Under the pieces are notes generated by a model, which searched no databases, was not told where the DNA came from, and worked only from the letters and a program-made list of their open reading frames with translations. A stretch of 38,431 bases of DNA from JAQUSX01 sp035446985 (GTDB lineage Bacteria; Bacillota; Clostridia; Christensenellales; CAG-314), in contig DAOTGG010000006.1 in assembly GCA_035446985.1 (NCBI GenBank), positions 1-38,431 of the forward strand, in the 5' to 3' direction. How positions within the stretch are numbered: position 1 is the first letter of the stretch; each line of letters opens with the position of its first letter. Below are positions 1 through 6,182 of the stretch, in pieces. Position numbers and translations under genes: made by a program.

Positions 1-105
1 AGAATTTAATAAAACAAAATCTATATCTTGTGTAATCAATCCACAAAATGCATCTTTTAAATTATCTCGCATCCAGACTGAAAAGTTAGTAGGAGTTTTA
101 CTCAT
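1..105 (-). CDS. Partial protein of unknown function, coupled to the XRE gene (runs off the window)
   Basis: The reading frame opens at an ATG whose first base is 105 and stays open for 35 codons to the window edge, so only the N-terminus is visible. The start lies inside the last codons of the XRE gene (8-base overlap, ATGAGTAA), which implies translational coupling and a shared transcript. The visible residues include SVWMRDNLKDAFCGLITQD followed by a hydrophobic strand with the pattern D-I-D-F-V-L-L-N. A D-x-D-hydrophobic strand near the N-terminus is compatible with a PD-(D/E)XK-type nuclease fold, but this is a guess from 35 residues. Pairs of a small XRE protein and a following hypothetical gene are common in mobile and defence loci. 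Existence of the gene is well supported; its function is not. Confidence 0.6.
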   Translation of the reverse strand, partial: MSKTPTNFSVWMRDNLKDAFCGLITQDIDFVLLNS

Positions 106-307
106 TACCATTCACCTCATCTTCATAACTAATATTATTTTCTTTTAGTAAATGTACAATTTTTCTTTTAATTTTCATAGTTGGTTCATTTTTTCCGTTT
201 TCCCATCTATTGACTGATTCAAAAGAAACTCCGAGTAAAGAAGCAAACTCTGATTGAGTTAATAAGAGTTTTGTTCTTAATTTTTTAATAATGTTTGAAT
301 AGTTCAT
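98..307 (-). CDS. Small XRE-family helix-turn-helix transcriptional regulator
   Basis: The 69-residue protein is almost entirely one Cro/C1-type HTH domain: residues about 17-46 contain the helix 2-turn-recognition helix pattern LTQSEFASLLGVSFESVNRW followed by ENGKNEPT, the classic XRE signature. There is no extra sensor domain, so it probably acts as a small DNA-binding repressor of its own operon. It is preceded by a good promoter (-35 TAGACA, 17-base spacer, -10 TATAAT at 342-370) and a G-rich ribosome site. Its last codons overlap the start of the next gene, so the two are cotranscribed. The region is AT-rich. It may be the control gene of a restriction-, toxin- or defence-type unit lying outside the window; only the HTH identity is certain. 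Confidence 0.88.
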   Translation of the reverse strand: MNYSNIIKKLRTKLLLTQSEFASLLGVSFESVNRWENGKNEPTMKIKRKIVHLLKENNISYEDEVNGNE

Positions 308-341
308 TTTGCCGCCCCCATAAAAAGAGAGATATGGAACT

Positions 342-370
342 ATTATATCAAAAATATGACATCTTGTCTA
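342..370 (-). promoter_or_regulatory. Promoter of the XRE operon
   Basis: On the minus strand TAGACA (365-370) and TATAAT (342-347) are separated by 17 bases. Transcription would start about 35 bases before the XRE ATG at 307. Short GATAT/ATATC half-sites flank the start region and could be the autoregulatory operator (inference). Confidence 0.7.
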
Positions 371-456
371 TGGCTTAACTAATAAATTTATGAAATAGTT
401 ACAATCTTTAATCTGATAATAAAAGAATATAAAAGCTTTGAATATGCACATTTTCT

Positions 457-564
457 AGACTTTGTCCTTTTGATAGAGGAAAAGCCTTTCAGTAGGGAAA
501 AAGCCTTTTGGTAGGGAAAAAGCCTTTTGGTAGAAATGAGCAAAATTAAAGGGCCTAGAAAATC
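457..564. repeat. 19-bp tandem repeat (two identical, one or two degenerate copies) inside imperfect inverted arms
   Basis: Units of 19 bp with consensus GGGAAAAAGCCTTTTGGTA occupy 495-513 and 514-532 (identical), with a degenerate copy at 476-494 and a weaker one at 457-475. The array is bracketed by an inverted pair ATTTTCTAG (about 450-458) and CTAGAAAAT (about 556-564). Because 19 is not a multiple of 3, the units are read in different frames by the only ORF crossing them, so coding repetition is unlikely. It sits in the 379-base gap between the XRE gene and tRNA-Glu; the gap otherwise holds the XRE promoter and the tRNA terminator. Function unknown: dispersed intergenic repeat or protein-binding array. 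Confidence 0.75.
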
Positions 565-641
565 ATCTAAAATGGACAACTTCTAAGCCTTATTCTGTTA
601 AATTGCTTCTGGCGGAAAGGAAATATCTCCCTATTCGCCGT

Positions 642-674
642 AAAAAACAAAAAGGTATGACTTGTATCATACCT
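642..674 (-). terminator. Intrinsic terminator of tRNA-Glu
   Basis: An 8-bp perfect stem, AGGTATGA (653-660) and TCATACCT (667-674), with a 6-base loop is followed on the minus strand by a long interrupted U tract (positions 652 down to 642). Confidence 0.85.
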
Positions 675-686
675 ATCGTTGTAATA

Positions 687-762
687 TGGTACCCCCAAGG
701 GGACTCGAACCCCTGATTCTGCCGTGAGAGGGCAGCGTCCTGGACCGCTAGACTATGGAGGC
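687..762 (-). tRNA. tRNA-Glu (anticodon CTC)
   Basis: This 76-base cloverleaf on the minus strand has an encoded CCA end (687-689). The acceptor stem GCCTCCA pairs with TGGGGGT, with a G-U pair at the first position. The T arm is AGGGG-TTCGAAT-CCCCT. The anticodon arm is CTGCC-CTCTCAC-GGCAG, which places CTC at positions 34-36, reading the glutamate codon GAG. A promoter lies just upstream and a strong terminator just downstream, so it is a single-gene transcript. Confidence 0.95.
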
Positions 763-781
763 GTAAAATTCTTGCCCGTCA

Positions 782-810
782 ATATTAACATATTTATCGC
801 GGCTTAGCAA
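782..810 (-). promoter_or_regulatory. Promoter of tRNA-Glu
   Basis: Minus strand TTGCTA (805-810), 17-base spacer, TAATAT (782-787), about 20 bases before the mature 5' end at 762. Confidence 0.7.
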
Positions 811-854
811 CTTATTTTTAACGACTGCCCTATTTAATTTATCTTATTATATTG

Positions 855-880
855 AAAAAACGGCGCGAGGTTCGTGCCGT
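855..880 (-). terminator. Terminator of the downstream degV gene
   Basis: Stem ACGGCGCG (860-867) pairs with CGTGCCGT (873-880), including one G-U pair, with a 5-base loop. It is followed on the minus strand by six U. It lies 28 bases after the degV stop. Confidence 0.85.
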
Positions 881-907
881 CGTATTTTGTATTAAAAATA
901 TTTGAAG

Positions 908-1765
908 TTAATTTTCCACTCCGCCGTCGTTTATGTAAAACAGTCCGAGAGTGCCCGGTCCACAATGGCTGGTGATGGTACAGCACGCGTCGGAAATATG
1001 GATTTCTTCAAAATCCGCATGCTGCTGAATAAGATTTTTCGTCTTTTCCAATATCGCTTCGTCTATTACCGTATGACCGATAAAAATTCGCTTTTTATCA
1101 TAATTGGGGTAATCTTTTAAAGTATTGATAACAAATTTTTCTATCACTTTTTTTAATGTGCCGACGTATTTTTTTCCAACGCCCATATTGCCGTTTTTTA
1201 CTTCTATGGTAGGTTTAATACCCATTAAATTCGCGCCGAGTAACGCCACCGACGAACAGCGACCGCCTTTATGCAGATAATCGAGTCTGTCGATAATAAA
1301 AGACGCTTGCACATAAGGTATCCGTTTCAAAACTTTTTCATAAATCGTTTTTGCGCCGAGTCCTTTCGCGCGCAAATCGCAAGCGTACAAAACAAGCACC
1401 CCTACGCCTGCGGAAAGATTTCTGCTGTCGATAACGTAAACGTTCCCAACTTCCGCCGCCGCGATCTTTGCGTTGCTGTTTGACGCAGACATTTCGCTGC
1501 TTATATCAAAGTGAATAACGGTATAGCCCTCGTCAACATATTTACTGAATTCGCTTTTAAATTTTTCAACGCTGACGGCAGCCGTTTTTGGCAAAATATT
1601 AGTTTTGGCGACAAACGCGTAAATATCGTCGGGCGTGACGTCGACGCCGTCAATAAAGTTTTCTTCGCCCAACGTAATATGTAGCGGTATCAAAGTGATA
1701 TCGTTTTCCGTGAGCATAGACGGTGTCAAATCTATGACACTGTCCGCCGTAAATTTAATTTTCAT
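908..1765 (-). CDS. DegV/FakB-like fatty-acid-binding protein, second of a tandem pair
   Basis: The 285-residue protein matches the full DegV family length. The N-terminus has the family strand TADSVIDLTP (residues 6-15). The ligand-contact region SASNSNAKIAAAE falls near 90-104, followed by VIDSRNLSAGVG. A KGGRCSS loop falls near 166-172, and the C-terminal SHCGPGTLGLFY places a histidine at 267. These correspond to regions that hold the fatty-acid carboxylate in FakB proteins, which present fatty acids to the kinase FakA for phospholipid synthesis. No fakA is in the window. Start: ATG with GGAG 7 bases upstream. A paralogue with long identical stretches lies directly upstream, separated by a terminator; a weak promoter (TTGTTA, 18 bases, TAAGAT) in the gap suggests separate control. 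Confidence 0.93.
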   Translation of the reverse strand: MKIKFTADSVIDLTPSMLTENDITLIPLHITLGEENFIDGVDVTPDDIYAFVAKTNILPKTAAVSVEKFKSEFSKYVDEGYTVIHFDISSEMSASNSNAKIAAAEVGNVYVIDSRNLSAGVGVLVLYACDLRAKGLGAKTIYEKVLKRIPYVQASFIIDRLDYLHKGGRCSSVALLGANLMGIKPTIEVKNGNMGVGKKYVGTLKKVIEKFVINTLKDYPNYDKKRIFIGHTVIDEAILEKTKNLIQQHADFEEIHISDACCTITSHCGPGTLGLFYINDGGVEN

Positions 1766-1830
1766 AATCGTTCTCCTAAATAAACTGGTTTTATCTTAAC
1801 ATACTATGAACTGTATTAACAACCCAAAAA

Positions 1831-1859
1831 TAAAAAAACGACGGTTTTTTTACCGTCGC
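1831..1859 (-). terminator. Terminator between the two degV genes
   Basis: A perfect 7-bp stem, CGACGGT (1839-1845) and ACCGTCG (1852-1858), has a 6-base loop. It is followed on the minus strand by seven U. It ends the upstream degV transcript. Confidence 0.9.
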
Positions 1860-1907
1860 AAAAAAATTTTTTTTATTAGTTTTTTAAAAATTGGACTTTA
1901 GTATACT

Positions 1908-2762
1908 TTAATTTTCACCCTTATCGTTGTAGTACAATATGCCCAAAGTGCCAGGACCGCAATGGCTCGTAATCGTGCAGCCCGCGTCTGTTTCCAAAAT
2001 TTCATCAAAATCGGCGTATTGTTTTATTAACTCTCTTACCTTTTCGATAATGTCGTTGTCTATCTTTGTATGAGTGATAAAAATTCTGCTTTTGTCGTAA
2101 TTGGAGTATTTCGTCAAAATATCGGGAACGTATTTTTCCAAGGCGCGTTTGAGTGAACCCATATATTTTTTGCCGACTATCATTTTGCCGCCCACTACTT
2201 CTATCGTGGGTTTTATAGACAATAAATTTGCGCCCAATAAAGCCAGCGACGAGCATCTGCCGCCTTTATACAAATAATCGAGCTTGTCGATAATAAAAGA
2301 CGCTTGAACGCTGTTTACGCGTTTCAAAACTTTTTCGTAAATAGTTTTCGCGTCAAGTCCCTTGCCTACAAGGTCGCAAGCGTACAAAACTTGCAAACCT
2401 ACGCCCGACGACAGACTTCTGCTGTCGACTACGTACACGTTTCCGATTTCCGCAGCGGCGATTTTAGCGTTACTGTTTGACGCCGACATTTCGCTGGAAA
2501 TATCAAAGTGAATAACGGAATAACCTTCGTCGACGTATTTTTTGAATATGGCTTTAAAAGTATCTACGCTTACGGCCGCGGTTTTTGGCAGCTGATTATT
2601 TTTTTCGACAAATTCGTAAATATCATTGGGGTTAACGTCTACGCCGTCTTTGTAGTTAGTTCCGCCCAAAGTAATAAATAGCGGTATCAAGGTTATATCT
2701 TTTTCTTTAAGCATTTCGGGCGATAAGTCTATTACGCTGTCCGCCGTTATTTTGATTTTCAT
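1908..2762 (-). CDS. DegV/FakB-like fatty-acid-binding protein, first of a tandem pair
   Basis: The 284-residue DegV-family protein is collinear with its downstream neighbour from end to end. The shared blocks are TADSVIDLSPEML, FDISSEMSASNSNAKIAAAE, VYVVDSRSLSSGVG, YKGGRCSS and SHCGPGTLGILY. Like FakB proteins it should bind a fatty acid in a buried pocket and hand it to FakA. Duplicate FakB genes in Bacillota often differ in preference for saturated or unsaturated chains; whether that holds here cannot be read from sequence. The ATG at 2762 has GGAG upstream with a longish spacer. A -10-like TATACT (2794-2799) and a 7-bp hairpin (2809-2828) precede it. Confidence 0.93.
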   Translation of the reverse strand: MKIKITADSVIDLSPEMLKEKDITLIPLFITLGGTNYKDGVDVNPNDIYEFVEKNNQLPKTAAVSVDTFKAIFKKYVDEGYSVIHFDISSEMSASNSNAKIAAAEIGNVYVVDSRSLSSGVGLQVLYACDLVGKGLDAKTIYEKVLKRVNSVQASFIIDKLDYLYKGGRCSSLALLGANLLSIKPTIEVVGGKMIVGKKYMGSLKRALEKYVPDILTKYSNYDKSRIFITHTKIDNDIIEKVRELIKQYADFDEILETDAGCTITSHCGPGTLGILYYNDKGEN

Positions 2763-2808
2763 AAAAAATTTTTCTCCTGTCTAAATAAAAATTAGTATAC
2801 ATTTTTTT

Positions 2809-2828
2809 GGCGGTTATAAAAAACCGCC
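2809..2828. other. Hairpin upstream of the first degV gene
   Basis: GGCGGTT (2809-2815) and AACCGCC (2822-2828) form a perfect 7-bp stem. No U tract follows on either strand, so it is not a typical terminator. It lies immediately upstream of a TATACT -10-like element (minus strand, 2794-2799) and could be an operator or leader structure. Role not known. Confidence 0.45.
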
Positions 2829-2983
2829 GTAAAAACTATGGTTTATTTTAGCACTGCGAAAATTGATTTTCAATACGAAAACAAGATAATAGACACATTT
2901 CTCAAAATTATCTATTCGGCTCTATCCACAGTAGAATTAACTTTTTTTTGAGTATACCCGTTAACCGTTCTTATTATAATGCC

Positions 2984-3022
2984 CAAAAAAATATTTAGGG
3001 AGCAAAAACGCCCCCTAAATAT
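2984..3022 (-). terminator. Terminator of the thiolase-reductase operon
   Basis: Perfect 10-bp arms ATATTTAGGG (2991-3000) and CCCTAAATAT (3013-3022) are followed on the minus strand by a run of U (2990 down to 2985). It lies 27 bases after the reductase stop. Confidence 0.9.
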
Positions 3023-3048
3023 AGCTTACATTTTTTATTAAAATCTGT

Positions 3049-3768
3049 TTACAGTCTCATTCCGCCCGATACTTCCAAAACCTGACCTGTGATGTAAGAA
3101 GAATCGTCGCTCACCAAGAACAAAGCCGCTTTTGCTATGTCTTCGGGTTGACCTAGTCTGCCAAGCATAGTTTGTTCAGCGAATTTTTTGAGCAAGTCTT
3201 CGGGAACAGTCTTTATCATATCGGTCATTGTGTAACCGGGAGCGATCGCGTTAACTCTTACGGGTACGCCTTTTCTCGCGAACTCTTTTGCCCAAGACTT
3301 TGTCATACCGATAACGCCCGCTTTACTTGCAGCATAGTTAGCTTGTCCGATATTGCCGAAAATGCCTACTACCGAAGAAATATTAACGATTGCGCCGCCG
3401 CCGATATTTTCCATTTGCGGTCCGATAAGACGCGTCATATTGAATACGCCTTTTAGGTTGACGGCGATAACCGCGTCAAACATATCGTCGGTCATACGCA
3501 CGGTCATTTTGTCGCGAGCGATACCAGCGTTATTTACTAAAATATCAATTCTGCCATATTTTGCGATAATGTTATCGTAAAACTCCTGAACCTTAGCCGA
3601 ATCGGTAATATTAAGCTCGTAATATTCCACATTGGGCTTAGTATAAGTCAGCGGCACCATATCAACGGCGATAACTTTTGCCCCTTCATCTGCAAAAAGC
3701 TGAGCCATAGCCGCGCCAAGTCCTTTTGCTCCGCCTGTAACGACAGCTATTTTATCTAATAATTTCAT
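3049..3768 (-). CDS. SDR-family 3-oxoacyl reductase (FabG/PhaB type)
   Basis: The 239-residue classical short-chain dehydrogenase reduces a 3-oxoacyl thioester with NAD(P)H. The Rossmann glycine motif TGGAKGLG is at 11-18 and NNAG at 79-82. The catalytic Ser132, Tyr145 and Lys149 lie in NISSVVG and NYAASKAG. The C-terminus SSYITGQVLEVSGGMRL is typical of FabG. It follows the thiolase by only 30 bases, with AGGAG before its ATG, and the two share a terminator. The pairing argues that its substrate is acetoacetyl-CoA, as for PhaB, rather than acyl-ACP; no other fatty-acid synthesis gene is nearby. Family is certain. The choice between acetoacetyl-CoA reductase and housekeeping FabG is inference from context. 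Confidence 0.92.
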   Translation of the reverse strand: MKLLDKIAVVTGGAKGLGAAMAQLFADEGAKVIAVDMVPLTYTKPNVEYYELNITDSAKVQEFYDNIIAKYGRIDILVNNAGIARDKMTVRMTDDMFDAVIAVNLKGVFNMTRLIGPQMENIGGGAIVNISSVVGIFGNIGQANYAASKAGVIGMTKSWAKEFARKGVPVRVNAIAPGYTMTDMIKTVPEDLLKKFAEQTMLGRLGQPEDIAKAALFLVSDDSSYITGQVLEVSGGMRL

Positions 3769-3798
3769 ATCTATTTCTCCTATAAAAAAATTATATTT

Positions 3799-5001
3799 TT
3801 AGGCTTTTTTAACGATAATAGCCGTACCCATTCCGCCGCCTATGCAAAGGCTTGCCAAACCGATATTTTTGTTCATATCTATCATTTCGTGAATAAGCGT
3901 GACCAATATTCTGTTGCCGCTTGCGCCAACGGGGTGACCGATAGCGATTGCGCCGCCGCGGGGATTTGTACGCGCGCGGATTTGGTCGGCTGTCAGGTCG
4001 TGTTCATCGGAAAGCAGTTTTACAACGCCGAGTGATTGCGCCGCAAAAGCCTCGTTAAGCTCAATAACTTCCATTTGGCTGAGTTTCATTTGAGCGTTAC
4101 TAAGAGCCATTCTGATAGCGGGAACGGGACCTAGACCCATATATTGAGGGTCAACGCCGCCTTGACCTACGGCAATTATTTCAACCAAAGGTTTCAAATT
4201 GTATTTCTTTACCGCTTCTTCGCTTGCTACCATAACAAAAGACGCTCCGTCGTTTATGCCCGACGCGTTGCCAGCCGTAACCGTTCCGCCGTCTTTGAAA
4301 GCGGCGCGAAGTTTAGCCAGTTTTTCGGGATTGCTGCCTCTATTGGGATATTCGTCGGTGTCGAAAACTTTTTCCTCTTTGCCTATTTTTACGTTTACGG
4401 GAACTATTTCTTTTTTGAATAAGCCGTCGTCTACGGATTTTATTGCCTTAACTTGGGAATCGTAAGCGAATGCGTCTTGTTGTTCGCGTGTAATGCCGTA
4501 TTTTTCTGCGATATTTTCAGCGGTTATACCCATATGAACGTTACTAAACGCGTCTGTGAGCGAGTCCAAAATCATATGGTCTTGAATTTCCATAACGCCC
4601 ATTTTGTTGCCTGTTCTTGTTTTTGACGGAATAAGATACGGCGCGCCGCTCATAGATTCCGTTCCGCCTGCGATAACAACGTTTGCAAAGCCGCCGCGGA
4701 TGTCCATAACGGCATTTATTACCGCTTTCATTCCGCTGCCGCATACCATATTAACCGTATACGCCGGCACTTCCTGCGGAATACCGCCTTTTATAGCCAC
4801 TTGTCTGCCTACGTTTTGCGCCTGTCCCGCGCCCAAAATATTGCCTACTATTACTTCGTCAACGTTTTTGGGGTCAAGCTTGGTTTCTTCCAAAATGTTT
4901 TTGACTACCGTCGCGCCTAAGTCGCCGGGCTTAACGTTAACAAGACTGCCTAAAAAACTGCCTACAGCCGTTCTTTTTGCCGCTACAAGATAAATTTTCA
5001 T
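3799..5001 (-). CDS. Acetyl-CoA C-acetyltransferase (thiolase)
   Basis: The 400-residue thiolase joins two acetyl-CoA into acetoacetyl-CoA, or runs the reverse cleavage. The nucleophilic cysteine is Cys87 in MVCGSGMKAV. The C-terminal pair is His356 in AIGHPVGASG and Cys386 in ASLCIGGGMGTA, so all catalytic residues are present. Length is standard. The ATG at 5001 is preceded by GGGAG. A promoter (TTGACA, 17 bases, TACGAT) lies about 80 bases upstream, and the SDR reductase follows in the same transcript. Together they yield 3-hydroxybutyryl-CoA, an entry to butyrate or polyhydroxybutyrate metabolism; no crotonase, butyryl-CoA dehydrogenase or PHB synthase gene is in the window. Confidence 0.95.
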   Translation of the reverse strand: MKIYLVAAKRTAVGSFLGSLVNVKPGDLGATVVKNILEETKLDPKNVDEVIVGNILGAGQAQNVGRQVAIKGGIPQEVPAYTVNMVCGSGMKAVINAVMDIRGGFANVVIAGGTESMSGAPYLIPSKTRTGNKMGVMEIQDHMILDSLTDAFSNVHMGITAENIAEKYGITREQQDAFAYDSQVKAIKSVDDGLFKKEIVPVNVKIGKEEKVFDTDEYPNRGSNPEKLAKLRAAFKDGGTVTAGNASGINDGASFVMVASEEAVKKYNLKPLVEIIAVGQGGVDPQYMGLGPVPAIRMALSNAQMKLSQMEVIELNEAFAAQSLGVVKLLSDEHDLTADQIRARTNPRGGAIAIGHPVGASGNRILVTLIHEMIDMNKNIGLASLCIGGGMGTAIIVKKA

Positions 5002-5080
5002 AAAACTCCCTCGTTTAATTAAAATATTTTATTTTTTCGGTAATACCGCTATTGTTATCAAAAATTTTTTTTATACTAAA

Positions 5081-5109
5081 ATCGTAACACTTTAGACAAC
5101 TTGTGTCAA
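5081..5109 (-). promoter_or_regulatory. Probable promoter of the thiolase operon
   Basis: Minus strand TTGACA (5104-5109), 17-base spacer, TACGAT (5081-5086). The -10 matches only four of six consensus bases. A GACA/TGTC inverted pair overlaps the -35. The 374-base gap 5002-5375 otherwise holds only the desulfoferrodoxin terminator; the 71-codon plus-strand ORF across it looks like chance. Confidence 0.5.
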
Positions 5110-5272
5110 TACAAGCGGGCGAAAAACGAGCGGACAAAAGGCATTTTTTTGACGAAAGTTTTTTTTAAATTTACATCTAAAAGCACAAATAAATTAGTGC
5201 AAAATAACGGGAAGCGTGAAAGTGAGGATTGTTAAAATTATAACTTCTATAAAAGTCAAAAAACTTCTTACA

Positions 5273-5324
5273 AAAAAAATAACTACAAAAAACGAAGTTA
5301 AATTCCCGTTCTTTGTAGTTTTTT
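5273..5324 (-). terminator. Terminator of the desulfoferrodoxin gene
   Basis: AACTACAAA (5281-5289) and TTTGTAGTT (5312-5320) form a 9-bp stem with a long loop that can extend through short inner pairs. On the minus strand it is followed by U-rich sequence (5280 down to 5273). Confidence 0.7.
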
Positions 5325-5375
5325 GCTTTGATTTTGTTTTACCGCTTAGACGTAAATTTTACGAATTAAAACAAA

Positions 5376-5753
5376 CTAAATTTCGGTTTTCCATAATCCA
5401 TGCAAGTTACAGTAAGCGAATACGGCAATAGGTTTTTCGCCCAGACAAAAATCCCATTCGGGTTTGTCGCCGGGTTTGAAACTATGGCGAATACCGCCGT
5501 TTTCAGTTTGAACGTAAACCCACATTATGTAGTGTTCCGCAGTCATTGGATGTTCGACCGAGCCGATTTTTACATTAAGATTAAGACCCGAGCCGTTAAC
5601 AACGGGTAAATGTTTTTCATGCGAAGCATCTACTGTGTTGGCTTTGAGTAACTGCATTTTTTCGCCGCAGCAAATCATAGGAACGCCGCTGTCGTGTATC
5701 ATTCCGACCAAATTACCGCAATGACGGCAAATAAAAAATTTTTGTTCTGCCAT
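5376..5753 (-). CDS. dfx: Desulfoferrodoxin (superoxide reductase, two-iron type)
   Basis: The 125-residue protein reduces superoxide to hydrogen peroxide without making oxygen, the usual strategy of strict anaerobes. The N-terminal desulforedoxin-like domain has Cys9, Cys12, Cys28 and Cys29, the rubredoxin-type iron ligands of centre I. The catalytic iron of centre II has ligands His48, His68, His74, Cys115 and His118, at the same positions as in well-studied desulfoferrodoxins. The catalytic-loop E46-K47 pair (SHEKHLP) is also present. It is a single-gene transcript with GGAGG before the ATG. The promoter carries an inverted repeat over the -10 that may be an operator for the Fur/PerR protein encoded at 23641-24039 (inference). 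Confidence 0.97.
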   Translation of the reverse strand: MAEQKFFICRHCGNLVGMIHDSGVPMICCGEKMQLLKANTVDASHEKHLPVVNGSGLNLNVKIGSVEHPMTAEHYIMWVYVQTENGGIRHSFKPGDKPEWDFCLGEKPIAVFAYCNLHGLWKTEI

Positions 5754-5798
5754 AAAAATGTCCTCCGTACATATTTTTTTTGCAACGGATAAACGTGC

Positions 5799-5835
5799 TT
5801 GATATTATTTTATCAATAATTAACCTTAAAGTCAA
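5799..5835 (-). promoter_or_regulatory. Promoter of desulfoferrodoxin with a possible PerR/Fur operator
   Basis: Minus strand TTGACT (5830-5835), exactly 17 bases, TAAAAT (5807-5812). An inverted repeat TTGATA (5799-5804) / TATCAA (5811-5816) straddles the -10, where a repressor would block polymerase. The half-sites resemble the TGATA/TATCA elements of the fur-rubrerythrin promoter. Confidence 0.6.
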
Positions 5836-5972
5836 TACCGCAGAATGATAGTTATAAATAATTCCCGAACTTTTGCAGAAAAAATTTTAAAATAATGTCG
5901 CAGGAAAATTCGCAAAGTTTTTATATTTAAATGATTGTCAAAAACACAAGGCAAATTTGGCAATGAAAATCC

Positions 5973-6001
5973 TTGATTTTTTAAGCGAATTAAGGTATAG
6001 T
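5973..6001 (+). promoter_or_regulatory. Promoter of tRNA-Leu(CAG)
   Basis: TTGATT (5973-5978), 17 bases, TATAGT (5996-6001), 15 bases before the mature tRNA 5' end. Confidence 0.75.
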
Positions 6002-6016
6002 ATCAAAAGGAAATAT

Positions 6017-6103
6017 GCGGATATGGCGGAATTGGCAGACGCGCTAGATTCAGGTTCTAGTGAAGTCACTCTCGTGCAGGTTCAAGTCCTGTTATCCGCA
6101 CCA
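6017..6103 (+). tRNA. tRNA-Leu (anticodon CAG)
   Basis: This 87-base class II tRNA has an encoded CCA. The acceptor stem GCGGATA pairs with TATCCGC and the discriminator is A. The anticodon arm CTAGA-TTCAGGT-TCTAG gives CAG, reading CUG. A long variable arm and the T arm GCAGG-TTCAAGT-CCTGT are present. The tRNA has its own promoter and terminator. The large helicase-nuclease gene begins to read back toward it immediately beyond the terminator. Confidence 0.96.
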
Positions 6104-6137
6104 TAACAGCGACTTTGATATTAGTCGCAAGAATAAA

Positions 6138-6162
6138 GGACACTCTATGAGTGCCCTTTTTT
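6138..6162 (+). terminator. Terminator of tRNA-Leu(CAG)
   Basis: GGACACTC (6138-6145) and GAGTGCCC (6149-6156) pair with one mismatch and are followed by six T. A smaller hairpin, GCGACT/AGTCGC, lies just before it. The stop codon of the convergent helicase gene is only 20 bases further on. Confidence 0.8.
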
Positions 6163-6182
6163 CTTACTCCTCATTACGGAAG

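Noticed and set aside
457..532. Possible CRISPR array
   Set aside because: Units are directly contiguous with no spacers and the period is only 19 bp; no cas genes are near.
388..579. 63-codon minus-strand ORF across the 19-bp repeats
   Set aside because: The 19-bp period is read in different frames, there is no ribosome site, and the frame exists only because the repeat lacks stops. Annotated as a repeat instead.
4144..4993. Plus-strand ORFs opposite the thiolase (92, 88 and 129 codons)
   Set aside because: They are antisense shadows of a strongly conserved enzyme and lack ribosome sites.
5216..5431. 71-codon plus-strand ORF before desulfoferrodoxin
   Set aside because: It is Lys-rich low-complexity, crosses the dfx terminator and overlaps the dfx 3' end; no promoter or recognisable family.
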